Of a stretch of 23,133 bases of DNA, positions 1 through 7,044 are shown one piece after another. The position numbers were made by a program, and so were the translations under genes. Within the stretch, counting starts at the first letter, position 1. Each line of letters begins with the position of its first letter. Source of the stretch: an uncultured Hyphomicrobiales bacterium (GTDB lineage: Bacteria > Pseudomonadota > Alphaproteobacteria > Rhizobiales > Beijerinckiaceae). The stretch covers positions 1 through 23,133 of the forward strand of contig CAIVAX010000167.1 of NCBI GenBank assembly GCA_903903935.1, given 5' to 3'. A model generated the notes under the pieces. It ran no database searches. It was not told the DNA's origin and saw only the letters and a program-made list of their open reading frames with translations.

Positions 1-290
1 ATCAGCAAAGCCAGCGACACCAAAGTGGTCATGGATGTGCAAATGGCAACGATCATGCGCCGATCATATTGATCAGCTAATTGGCCTGTGATCGGCGAGA
101 GCACCAGCATGGGCAGAAAGGTGAAAAGGCCCGTCAACCCAAGGGCCCAAGCACTATGCGTCAAATCATAAACAAACCAGCCCACAGCGACATTTTGCGC
201 CGCATTGGCCAACACATTCGACAAGCGTGAGAGGCAATAATATCGCAGATCATGAAACTGAAATATTGCCCAAGTGTTCACGCGTGCCAT
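1..290 (-). CDS. MFS transporter, EntS/MFS_3-like (N-terminal part only)
   Basis: Partial gene: only the first 96 codons lie in the window and the rest runs off the left edge. The protein begins MARVNTWAIFQFHDLRYYCL and continues with a hydrophobic first helix, a second helix (LGLTGLFTFLPMLVLSPITG), and then GQLADQYDRRMI, which matches the MFS motif A between helices 2 and 3 (G-x-L-a-D-x-x-x-R-R). The short N-terminus followed by RLSNVLANAAQNVAVGWFVYDLT is typical of the EntS/transmembrane secretion effector branch of MFS exporters. The ATG at 288-290 is preceded by a weak purine-rich stretch (GGACGA). It lies 56 bases downstream of the UbiD-like gene on the same strand, so co-transcription is likely and it may move the substrate or product of that enzyme; that link is inference. 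The substrate cannot be read from this fragment. Confidence 0.8.
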   Translation of the reverse strand, partial: MARVNTWAIFQFHDLRYYCLSRLSNVLANAAQNVAVGWFVYDLTHSAWALGLTGLFTFLPMLVLSPITGQLADQYDRRMIVAICTSMTTLVSLALL

Positions 291-346
291 TCTGTTCGTC
301 CGTTCCGCTTTGTTGGTGATGCCATGCTGGTTGGCTCGATTGCAGA

Positions 347-1912
347 TCAACCCATCGATGTGCTGCCCGAACCCGGGCCTGTTTCATCATGATAGGTTGT
401 CGCTTGCGGCGCTTCGGTCTCATAAGCGCGCACGGAAGGGGCTTGTCCAGAAAGGCCCAATTCACTCCAGCGCGCGGCGACGCGATCATAGACGTCTTTG
501 CGCAAAGTCGTGCGCTTGGAGAAGGTCGGCAAATAGCGATGCTGTTTGCAGGCATTGATCAAAGCTTTCGACCCATAGGGGCGAATCTCGGGAGGATTTT
601 GCGAGGGATCGAGCGGCGTGCTCCATGTATCGCGCAAAATATCAATATCATTGACAGGATTGCAGCGGCTGCCCATGGCCCAGATCACTTGATCCATATC
701 GGTGGGATCAACATCTTCATCAACGGCAATGATCCATTTGGTGTAATAAGCGCCGCCGGGTACTTGCGCGGCCAGAGCCAGAACTTGCGCGGCATGGCCG
801 GCATAGCGCTGCTCTAGGCTGATCACTGTCATACCAAACCCACCGGCAGCGGCGGGATGCGAATAAACGCCTGCAATGCCGGGAATACCAAGCTTATCGA
901 GATCATCCCAGATTTTTGCGCCACGCAGAATTGAGAAGAATCCGCTCTGTTCGCAAGAGGGATAATCGGCCATCAACGCATTGGTGAGAATGGGGCGTGT
1001 GCGATAATGCACAGCGGTAATATCAACCAGCGGGCACAGAGCTTCGGGCTTGCCATAATAGCCGGTGAATTCGCCAAAGGGGCCTTCATGCTTCATCGAA
1101 TTGGGATGAATGACGCCTTCAACGACAAGCTCGGCATGAGCGGGAATCAATAAATCGCTATGCATTGCTTTGACGACGGGAACAGGCTCGCCCTTAATGC
1201 CACCAGCATATTCATATTCGGAGACATTTTTGGGGAAGGATTGCGAGCCCACCAGCATGAGCAAAGGATCAATGCCCCAAGCGGCAGCCACATGCACGGA
1301 TTTGCCCTGTTGCCAGGAGCGCGTGATATGCAGGCGCGCATCCTTGCCCGGTGAGAGATAAAGTCCTGTCTGGCGCTTGCCTTGCAGCATCATGCGATAA
1401 GTGCCGACATTCAAATAGCCCGAATCAGGATCGCGGGTGATCACCGCATCGGCCGTGCCGGCATAACGGCCGCCATCGAGCGGCCAATGGCGCGGAATGG
1501 GCAATTGATCCAGATCGATATCATCGCCGGTGATGGTGTTTTGATAGACACTGGCCTCTTCACGCGGGATTTCACGCGGTGGCAGGCGCTTTTTCATTTT
1601 TTCCTTGGTGCGCCGAATCAGCTCCACCGTTGGTGTGTCGGCATGCTCCTCCAGACTAATGGCGATGCGCCGCACGCTCGGGCCATAGGGATTCCATAAG
1701 GAGCGGGCCTGATAGGGGCTGTTTTCAAAGCCTTTAATATTATCAAAAAGCACCGCCGGAGAGGGCTTTTGCTTGCCAACCAGATAGGAAATGGCGCTCA
1801 TTTCCTCATCGCGATCGACGGATTGCTTGATATGGGCGATTTCGCCAATCGCCTCGACCCGCGCCAGCCATTCGCGCAAATCATGGATCGGGGTTTTAAC
1901 GGGATCCGTCAT
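347..1912 (-). CDS. UbiD family decarboxylase
   Basis: 521 residues, beginning MTDPVKTPIHDLREWLARVE. UbiD-family enzymes reversibly (de)carboxylate aromatic or alpha,beta-unsaturated acids using prenylated FMN made by UbiX. Visible family features: the ITGDDIDLDQLPIP segment (127-140), the NVGTYR motif (168-173) with the conserved Asn and Arg173, SEYEYAGG (231-238) around a metal-ligand Glu, and EGPFGEFTGYYG (276-287) with the two catalytic-type glutamates E276 and E281. The Arg-Glu-Glu set sits almost at the residue numbers known for fungal Fdc1. The ATG at 1910-1912 has AGAGGA ten bases upstream; longer reading from further upstream has no homology-like sequence. E. coli UbiD is of similar length, but the diverged core (WPLDGGRYAGTADAVITRD) argues against simply calling it ubiquinone UbiD. 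No ubiX is visible. The substrate is unknown; a phenolic or aromatic acid is my guess. Confidence 0.88.
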   Translation of the reverse strand: MTDPVKTPIHDLREWLARVEAIGEIAHIKQSVDRDEEMSAISYLVGKQKPSPAVLFDNIKGFENSPYQARSLWNPYGPSVRRIAISLEEHADTPTVELIRRTKEKMKKRLPPREIPREEASVYQNTITGDDIDLDQLPIPRHWPLDGGRYAGTADAVITRDPDSGYLNVGTYRMMLQGKRQTGLYLSPGKDARLHITRSWQQGKSVHVAAAWGIDPLLMLVGSQSFPKNVSEYEYAGGIKGEPVPVVKAMHSDLLIPAHAELVVEGVIHPNSMKHEGPFGEFTGYYGKPEALCPLVDITAVHYRTRPILTNALMADYPSCEQSGFFSILRGAKIWDDLDKLGIPGIAGVYSHPAAAGGFGMTVISLEQRYAGHAAQVLALAAQVPGGAYYTKWIIAVDEDVDPTDMDQVIWAMGSRCNPVNDIDILRDTWSTPLDPSQNPPEIRPYGSKALINACKQHRYLPTFSKRTTLRKDVYDRVAARWSELGLSGQAPSVRAYETEAPQATTYHDETGPGSGSTSMG

Positions 1913-2124
1913 CGAATTGATATCCTCTTGGTGATGGAGACTTTCCCCCTTTCTACACACTTCCAGCAAAGTTTCTATGCCTGCGACTGGAATGTGGATT
2001 TTCATCCAATCGACATCCGCCCGAACTAGGCCTAAAGCTGGCCCGCAAGCGAGGATTGGCAAATGAGGCAAAGGCATTTGGAACAAAGGCAAGCGATGAA
2101 AAGAAGAGCCCGGGCCTTTTGACC

Positions 2125-3324
2125 ATGCGCGTATCCCCCACATCCTTTGCGATGACAGCTCTCTTGGCAGCTCTGGCCACTGTGGGGCCGTTTTCGACCG
2201 ATACTTATATGGCCTCCATGCCGCAGATTGCCCGTGATCTGCAGACCTCCTCGCTCGAGGTTCAGCTCACTCTCTCCACCTATCTGGTCGGGTTTTCTGT
2301 AGGTCAGATTATTTATGGGCCTGTCTCGGACAAATATGGCCGCAAGCCGGTCATCCTGTTTGGATTGGTGGCCTATACGCTGGCCTCTCTTGCGTGCATG
2401 TGGGCGCAATCGATCGAAGCGCTCATACTTCTGAGGGCTGTGCAAGCCTTTGCGGCTGCCGCACCCATTATCCTTGCCCGTGCGATCATTCGCGATCTTT
2501 ATGAAGGCACGCAAGCCGCGCGGCAATTGTCGATCATGACCAGCGTATCAGGCTTTGGACCCATGGCGGCGCCCTTGCTGGGCGGAGTGTTGCAAGTGGC
2601 CTTTGGCTGGCGCTCCGTCTTTGCCGCTATGTTTCTCATTGGCCTTGTGCTCTTGGTGGCGATGGTGAGCTTGATGCCTGAGACAATCCGCGAGAGGCAG
2701 AGCGAGAGGCTCTCCATTGCGTCGATTTTTAACAGCTTTGGCGTGATTGCACGCAATTCACTCTTTCGCACTTATGTCAGCATTCAGATGAATGTTTATA
2801 CCTGCGTCTTCAGCTTTATTTCGACATCCTCACTGATTTTGCAAAATCAATATGGCTGCACACCGCTGGAATTCAGTTTTGCCTTTTTCACTGTCTCCTT
2901 GGCCTTTCTAACGGGCACGTTTTTAAACCGTGTTTTGATGCGCCGCATGAGCTTGGATGCCACTATTGGCATTGGCATTATCTGCCTGTGCGTGGGTGGC
3001 TGGGCGCATATTGTGGGTGTGAGTCTGTTTCCGCAAAATGTGTATATCTTCGTTGCGCCGGTCATTCTGGTGTTCAATGGCGTTGGGCTCATATTCCCGC
3101 TGTCGATTGCCTCTGCCTTAATGCCCTTTCCTGAGCGTGCGGGCGCGGCCTCTTCCCTCATGGGCGTGTGCCAAATGTTATTTGCAGCTCTTGTTGGCGC
3201 CATTCTGGGCACTTTGATTGATCACAGTCCCTTGCCACTGAGCTTTGTCTTAGCGGGGGCTGGATCCTGTGCGGGCGTGATCTTTATCGCCACACGCACT
3301 CTTCGCCGCGCGGCGCAGGCTTAA
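2125..3324 (+). CDS. Bcr/CflA family multidrug efflux MFS transporter
   Basis: About 399 residues with 12 hydrophobic segments. It is a proton-driven inner-membrane drug exporter of the Bcr/CflA (DHA1) branch. Diagnostic sequence: PFSTDTYMASMPQIARDL after helix 1 (the Bcr signature with the helix-1 Asp), GPVSDKYGRKPVI (motif A), LRAVQAFAAAAPIILARAIIRDLY (motif B region with Arg), and SGFGPMAAPLLGGVL (motif C, the antiporter motif). I chose the ATG at 2125 (MRVSPTSFAM) because the first helix follows at the usual distance; an in-frame TTG at 2056 would add 23 residues, but its GAGGA is only one base away. It diverges from the UbiD-like gene, and the 212-base gap between them probably holds both promoters. 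Its TAA stop overlaps the stop of the minus-strand hydrolase in the shared bases TTAA. Confidence 0.85.
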   Translation: MRVSPTSFAMTALLAALATVGPFSTDTYMASMPQIARDLQTSSLEVQLTLSTYLVGFSVGQIIYGPVSDKYGRKPVILFGLVAYTLASLACMWAQSIEALILLRAVQAFAAAAPIILARAIIRDLYEGTQAARQLSIMTSVSGFGPMAAPLLGGVLQVAFGWRSVFAAMFLIGLVLLVAMVSLMPETIRERQSERLSIASIFNSFGVIARNSLFRTYVSIQMNVYTCVFSFISTSSLILQNQYGCTPLEFSFAFFTVSLAFLTGTFLNRVLMRRMSLDATIGIGIICLCVGGWAHIVGVSLFPQNVYIFVAPVILVFNGVGLIFPLSIASALMPFPERAGAASSLMGVCQMLFAALVGAILGTLIDHSPLPLSFVLAGAGSCAGVIFIATRTLRRAAQA

Positions 3325-4118
3325 GCCTCGGCAAGCCTGTCAATCGCCTGCAGCAATTGGGCAATATCCTGATCGCGTGAGAGGCGATGATCCCCATCTT
3401 TAATCAAGGTGAGTGTCACAGGATCGCTGGCCAAATGTTCAACTAAGGTCAGCGCATGCGAATAGGGCACATCGGGATCCTGCATGCCCTGCAGAATATG
3501 CACGGGGCAGTAGCTGCGAATGGGTGCGTCCAATAAGAGATGTTGAGCGCCATCTTCCAACAAACCCTGTGTGATCGGTGTTGGCGCTTCCGCATAGGGG
3601 GATGGCAAGTACCAGACACCCTTTGTCGCGAGATCCTGGCGGGCACTGTCTGGCAAGCGCGGCAACAGAAGAGCCTGCGTGAAATCAACGGCTGGCGCAA
3701 TCAGCACAAGACCTGCAAGCCGCTCGGCCTGACCCAATTGCGCAAGTTGGCGTGCGATCAGTAAAGTTATCCAGCCGCCCATCGATGAGCCAATGAGAAT
3801 CTGCGGGCCCTTCGTACAATTTTGGATAATGGCCAGCGCATCGGCGAACCAAGCGCCGATGGTGCCTTGCGCAAACTCACCTTGCGATTCGCCATGGCCG
3901 GAATAATCAAACCGCGTAAAGGCCAAGCCTTTGGTTCTGGCCCAATCGGCAATGCGCTGGGCCTTGGTCGATTGCATGTCGGATTTGAACCCCCCGAGCC
4001 AAACCAAGCCCGGTCGCTGCTGGCTCTCATCGCTCCCCTGAAGGTGCCGATAGGCAAGAGCGGGCGATCCGGCGCGGCGTAAAAACTGCGGGGACTCTGG
4101 GCCATCGGGTCCAAGCAT
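3321..4118 (-). CDS. Alpha/beta hydrolase, ABHD10-like serine esterase/thioesterase
   Basis: 265 residues, cytoplasmic, with no signal peptide. A serine hydrolase of the alpha/beta fold: the oxyanion strand LVWLGGFKSDM, the RFDYSGHGES turn, the nucleophile elbow GSSMGG (Ser112), an acid region GMQDPDVP (Asp214 or Asp216) and GDHRLS (His244). This pattern matches the ABHD10 family, whose animal members hydrolyse acyl glucuronides and protein S-acyl groups; the bacterial substrate is unknown. I use the ATG at 4116-4118 because AAGG stands about eight bases upstream; an in-frame TTG at 4137-4139 would add seven residues. The gene diverges from the glycosyltransferase and ends inside the stop of the Bcr/CflA gene (4-base overlap). 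From memory, a hydrolase of this type near infC also occurs in other Rhizobiales; I have not checked this. Confidence 0.85.
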   Translation of the reverse strand: MLGPDGPESPQFLRRAGSPALAYRHLQGSDESQQRPGLVWLGGFKSDMQSTKAQRIADWARTKGLAFTRFDYSGHGESQGEFAQGTIGAWFADALAIIQNCTKGPQILIGSSMGGWITLLIARQLAQLGQAERLAGLVLIAPAVDFTQALLLPRLPDSARQDLATKGVWYLPSPYAEAPTPITQGLLEDGAQHLLLDAPIRSYCPVHILQGMQDPDVPYSHALTLVEHLASDPVTLTLIKDGDHRLSRDQDIAQLLQAIDRLAEA

Positions 4119-4144
4119 TTGCGAAACCTTATGATTCAAATGTA

Positions 4145-4168
4145 GGGTCGAAGGTGATGATTCGACCC
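4145..4168. promoter_or_regulatory. Perfect 8-base inverted repeat in a divergent promoter region
   Basis: GGGTCGAA at 4145-4152 is repeated as its exact reverse complement TTCGACCC at 4161-4168, separated by eight bases. It lies between the divergent hydrolase (start 4118) and glycosyltransferase (start 4231), 27 bases upstream of the hydrolase start codon. The symmetry and spacing suit a dimeric repressor or activator site, but a small hairpin is equally possible. No regulator can be named. Confidence 0.35.
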
Positions 4169-4230
4169 GATGGACGAAGCCTGTTCGTGTTCTACTTCAA
4201 ACTTGCGGCCTGTCCACAAGGCGGCTCGAC

Positions 4231-5451
4231 ATGACTTCGTCATTCCCGACTTCGCCCTTCCAGCAAGGCCCGCAGTCTGCTCTAGCAGGCCGGACAATTT
4301 TGCAGATCATTCCTGAATTACAGGCTGGCGGCGCTGAGCGCACAACCATTGATATTGCAGCCGCCCTGACAGAAGCGGGCGCACGGGCTCTGGTCGCTTC
4401 ACAAGGTGGCCGGTTGGTGAGTGAATTACAAGCCAAGGGCGGCTGGTGGATTCCCTTCCCGGCCAAGACCAAAAATCCCTTTGCGATGATGGGCAATGTC
4501 GGGCCTTTGGCCGAGCTGATGCAGCGAGAAGGGGTCGATATTATCCACGCGCGCTCTCGCGCCCCTGCTTGGGTCGCCTATGGTGCTGCCCGGCGCCTAA
4601 AAAGGCCGTTTGTGACCACTTATCACGGCGCCTATTCGGGCAAATCTGCGCTGAAGACTTTCTATAATTCGGTGATGGCCCGTAGCGATGCGGTGATCGC
4701 CAATTCCAGTTTTACCGGCCAAAGGATTGAGCGTCTACATCCCTTCGCGGCCGGGAAAATTCATGTCATCCCCCGCGGTACGGATTTTCATCTGTTCTCG
4801 CCTTCCGCGGTTGATCCCAAGCGGGTTCAGAAATTGCGGCAGGACTGGGGGGTCGCGCCTGATGAGCGCATTGTGCTGTTGGCGGCACGGCTGAGCGAAT
4901 GGAAGGGCCAAAAAATTCTCATAGCCGCCGCAAAACTCCTCAAAGACAAGGGCTTTGACGATGTCCGCTATATTCTGGCCGGCGATGCGCAGGGCCGGGA
5001 GGGCTATGTCAAAGAACTGGAGAGCGAGATTGCCAAGCTTAATCTGAGCGGTGTGGTCAAGCTTGTGGGTCATTGCACCGATATGCCGGCCGCCTTCAAA
5101 GCCTCTAGTATTGTCACTGTGACCTCAACCGAGCCGGAAGCTTTTGGCCGCAGCGCTGTCGAGGCGCAAGCCATGGGTGCGCCTGTCATTGTTACGGATT
5201 TGGGCGCAGTCCCTGAGACAGTTCTGGCGCCGCCCGATGTCGAAGAGAGCGCCCGTACCGGCTGGCGCATTCCCCCTGGCGATGCACCCGCGCTGGCGGA
5301 CGCCCTTGAGCATGTCTTGGGCATGGGGGCGAATGCGCGCGAGCGCCTGTCCCTGCAGGCACAAACACATGTGCGGCGTCATTTCTCATTGGAGCGCATG
5401 TGTCAGGATACTTTGGATGTTTATGCCAAGCTGCTGACAGGCTCAAATTGA
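4231..5451 (+). CDS. GT4 family glycosyltransferase (GT-B fold)
   Basis: 406 residues. Retaining glycosyltransferase that transfers a sugar from an NDP-sugar, probably in lipopolysaccharide or other surface polysaccharide synthesis at the inner face of the membrane. N-domain: ILQIIPELQAGGAERTTIDIA (23-43), with the Gly-Gly-Ala-Glu-Arg loop typical of this family, and TTYHGAYSG (129-137). C-domain: VIPRGTD, LLAARLSEWKG (Arg220 and Lys225, donor phosphate contacts), and EPEAFGRSAVE (303-311), the E-x7-E motif with both glutamates. The ATG at 4231 follows AAGGCGG at a good distance. It is transcribed towards infC but separated from it by 180 bases that appear to hold an infC promoter. Acceptor and sugar cannot be assigned from sequence alone. 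No other polysaccharide genes are nearby. Confidence 0.87.
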   Translation: MTSSFPTSPFQQGPQSALAGRTILQIIPELQAGGAERTTIDIAAALTEAGARALVASQGGRLVSELQAKGGWWIPFPAKTKNPFAMMGNVGPLAELMQREGVDIIHARSRAPAWVAYGAARRLKRPFVTTYHGAYSGKSALKTFYNSVMARSDAVIANSSFTGQRIERLHPFAAGKIHVIPRGTDFHLFSPSAVDPKRVQKLRQDWGVAPDERIVLLAARLSEWKGQKILIAAAKLLKDKGFDDVRYILAGDAQGREGYVKELESEIAKLNLSGVVKLVGHCTDMPAAFKASSIVTVTSTEPEAFGRSAVEAQAMGAPVIVTDLGAVPETVLAPPDVEESARTGWRIPPGDAPALADALEHVLGMGANARERLSLQAQTHVRRHFSLERMCQDTLDVYAKLLTGSN

Positions 5452-5491
5452 AGCTTCCATTCGATTTTCGACGAGTGTGACCTCTACGTAG

Positions 5492-5520
5492 TTGACAGGC
5501 GCTTCAGAACCATGATTTTG
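5492..5520 (+). promoter_or_regulatory. Candidate infC promoter with overlapping palindrome
   Basis: TTGACA at 5492-5497 is a perfect sigma70 -35 element. Seventeen bases downstream the -10 position reads ATTTTG, a poor match, so the call rests mainly on the -35. The exact palindrome GCGGTACCGC (5520-5529) begins at the end of the -10 and covers the expected start point, as an operator might. Transcription from here would give an infC leader of roughly 105 bases. Confidence 0.35.
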
Positions 5521-5543
5521 CGGTACCGCCCAATGGATACTTT

Positions 5544-5576
5544 GCTGGCCAGAGCCCAACAATAGATCAGGCCAGC
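5544..5576 (+). promoter_or_regulatory. infC leader stem-loop
   Basis: GCTGGCC (5544-5550) and GGCCAGC (5570-5576) are perfect reverse complements, giving a 7-base-pair, GC-rich stem with a 19-base loop in the leader of infC, ending 43 bases before the ribosome binding site. No run of T follows, so it is not an intrinsic terminator. It could protect the messenger or help control initiation; this is inference. Confidence 0.4.
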
Positions 5577-5619
5577 GGGACCAAATCGGTTAAACGACCC
5601 AAATCAGATCAACGACATT

Positions 5620-5634
5620 GAGGAGCACACCATT
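5620..5634 (+). promoter_or_regulatory. infC ribosome binding site and ATT start codon
   Basis: GAGGAG at 5620-5625 stands six bases before ATT at 5632-5634. From there the reading frame gives [15 protein letters not shown], the expected N-terminus of alphaproteobacterial IF-3. The first in-frame ATG (5644) is 18 bases from the Shine-Dalgarno, which is too far. An AUU start is known for infC in E. coli, where IF-3 discriminates against it and so limits its own synthesis. Confidence 0.8.
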
Positions 5635-6171
5635 CGCCGCCCTATGAAAGCCCCGCCCGCGCCCCAAAAAGACGGGCACCGCATTAACCGCGACATCCGA
5701 GTTCGCGAGGTTCAGCTGATTGATCACGAAGGCCTGAATCGCGGTACAACGGACATTGTGGAAGCGCTGAGTTTGGCGGAGGAGGCGGGTCTCGATCTGG
5801 TCGAAATCGTGCCTAACGCCAATCCCCCGGTCTGCAAAATCCTCGATTACGGCAAATTCCGCTTTCTGGAACAGAAAAAGGCTGCCGAGGCCCGCAAGCG
5901 GCAGAAGGTGGTTGAAGTCAAGGAAATCAAGCTCCGGCCGGGTATTGATGACCATGATTACGAGACCAAAATGAAGGCGGTTCGCCGCTTTTTTGAAGAG
6001 GGCGACAAGGTCAAGGTCACCTTGCGGTTTCGTGGCCGCGAAATGGCGCATCAGGATCTGGGATTTCGCTTGCTTGAAAAAGTAAAGCTAGAAACTGGTG
6101 GAATTGCCAAAGTGGAATTGGAGCCTTCGATGGAAGGCCGCCAAATGATCATGATTCTTGCTCCCCGCTGA
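5632..6171 (+). CDS. infC: Translation initiation factor IF-3
   Basis: 179 residues if started at ATT 5632, 175 from ATG 5644. IF-3 binds the 30S subunit, keeps it apart from 50S and proofreads the start codon and initiator tRNA. N-terminal domain: [14 protein letters not shown], then [25 protein letters not shown], the near-invariant IF-3 signature. A Lys/Arg-rich linker helix ([19 protein letters not shown]) follows. C-terminal domain: [35 protein letters not shown], and the terminal [12 protein letters not shown]. The ATT start is supported by the Shine-Dalgarno spacing and by the RRP residues it restores. In many bacteria rpmI and rplT follow infC; here fabA follows after 244 bases and those genes are not in the window. 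Autoregulation through the AUU codon is likely by analogy with E. coli. Confidence 0.96.
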   Translation: MRRPMKAPPAPQKDGHRINRDIRVREVQLIDHEGLNRGTTDIVEALSLAEEAGLDLVEIVPNANPPVCKILDYGKFRFLEQKKAAEARKRQKVVEVKEIKLRPGIDDHDYETKMKAVRRFFEEGDKVKVTLRFRGREMAHQDLGFRLLEKVKLETGGIAKVELEPSMEGRQMIMILAPR

Positions 6172-6345
6172 TCAGATCTGCAGGCGCGCTCGGCCGTTTC
6201 GACCTTTGAAATCTGGTGGCGGCGGTTGAGTTTAACTTTCAGGCAGCTGGACCCTGTGTTAGGGGTTTCACCTGTAATCAATTTCGGCTCACAGAGCAGA
6301 GTCCTGCGCTCTGAAGCTTCACATTGTCGATCAGGCCCATCCGGG

Positions 6346-6419
6346 ATGGTCGATCAGACCCCTCAGCGATGCATGAGTGAGGTGCATGGGTGAGATGCCA
6401 GATGAGTGAAATCCTATGA
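6346..6419 (+). promoter_or_regulatory. fabA leader with three nested mini-ORFs
   Basis: Just upstream of fabA three short ORFs overlap in series: ATG 6373 (MSEVHG, stop 6391-6393; an in-frame ATG at 6346 would extend it), ATG 6386 (MGEMPDE, stop 6407-6409) and ATG 6402 (MSEIL, stop 6417-6419). Each ends a few bases after the next begins, and the last stop overlaps the fabA ATG in the bases ATGA. The starts share an imperfect repeat, ATG(A/G)GTGA, similar to the fabA start ATGAGCGA. Whether ribosomes use them is unknown. Confidence 0.4.
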
Positions 6420-6940
6420 GCGAACGGCGCTCCGTTTTTGAATATGAAGACCTGCTGGCTTGTGGCCGGGGTGAATTATTTGGCCAAGGCAATGCCCAAT
6501 TGCCGCTGCCGCCCATGTTGATGTTCGACCGGATCGCGGAAATTTCCGAAACGGGCGGCGCCAATGGCAAGGGCGTTATCCGCGCCGAGCTGGTGGTGAC
6601 ACCGCAACTTTGGTTCTTTGACTGCCATTTCAAAGGTGATCCCGTTATGCCCGGTTGCTTGGGGCTTGATGCGCTCTGGCAATTGGTGGGTTTTTATCTG
6701 GGCTGGCTGGGCGCGCCGGGGCGTGGACGGGCTTTGGGCGTGGGCGAGGTCAAATTTTCTGATCAGGTTTTGCCCAGCGTCAAAAAAGTTGTCTATGGCA
6801 TCGACATCAAACGCGTCTTCAAAGGCAAATTGGTTCTGGGCATTGCCGATGGTTGGCTGGAGGCCGATGGTCGCCGCATTTACGAAGCCAAGGATTTGCG
6901 TGTTGGGCTTTTCCAACCCGAGACGCCCCCAGCCCCCTAG
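6416..6940 (+). CDS. fabA: 3-hydroxydecanoyl-ACP dehydratase/isomerase FabA
   Basis: 174 residues, close to the usual FabA length. It dehydrates 3-hydroxydecanoyl-ACP and isomerises trans-2- to cis-3-decenoyl-ACP, the branch point to unsaturated fatty acids; it is a cytoplasmic hotdog-fold dimer. Visible: the N-terminal [18 protein letters not shown], then [10 protein letters not shown], and the active-site stretch [21 protein letters not shown] with catalytic His71 and Asp85. [13 protein letters not shown] and [13 protein letters not shown] are also conserved. The ATG at 6416 has only a weak Shine-Dalgarno and overlaps the stop of an upstream mini-ORF, which may reduce or couple its translation. 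FabB follows after 104 bases, and the pair is the normal anaerobic unsaturated fatty acid module. Confidence 0.96.
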   Translation: MSERRSVFEYEDLLACGRGELFGQGNAQLPLPPMLMFDRIAEISETGGANGKGVIRAELVVTPQLWFFDCHFKGDPVMPGCLGLDALWQLVGFYLGWLGAPGRGRALGVGEVKFSDQVLPSVKKVVYGIDIKRVFKGKLVLGIADGWLEADGRRIYEAKDLRVGLFQPETPPAP

Positions 6941-7044
6941 AGACTGCGCGTGACTAACTTTCAAGCCTGAACCTTGGTGCAGGCGTGCCTTATCCATGCC
7001 GCTGCTTGGCAGCTGCGCATGAAGACAGCTGACAGGAGATTAAA

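Noticed and set aside
389..2029. Several plus-strand ORFs of 60 to 140 codons inside the UbiD-like gene
   Set aside because: They are antisense shadows of a well-supported gene, lack ribosome binding sites and show no recognisable protein motif.
6292..6313. CAGAGC...GCTCTG inverted repeat between infC and fabA as an infC terminator
   Set aside because: The stem is only six base pairs with a 10-base loop and no T-run follows.
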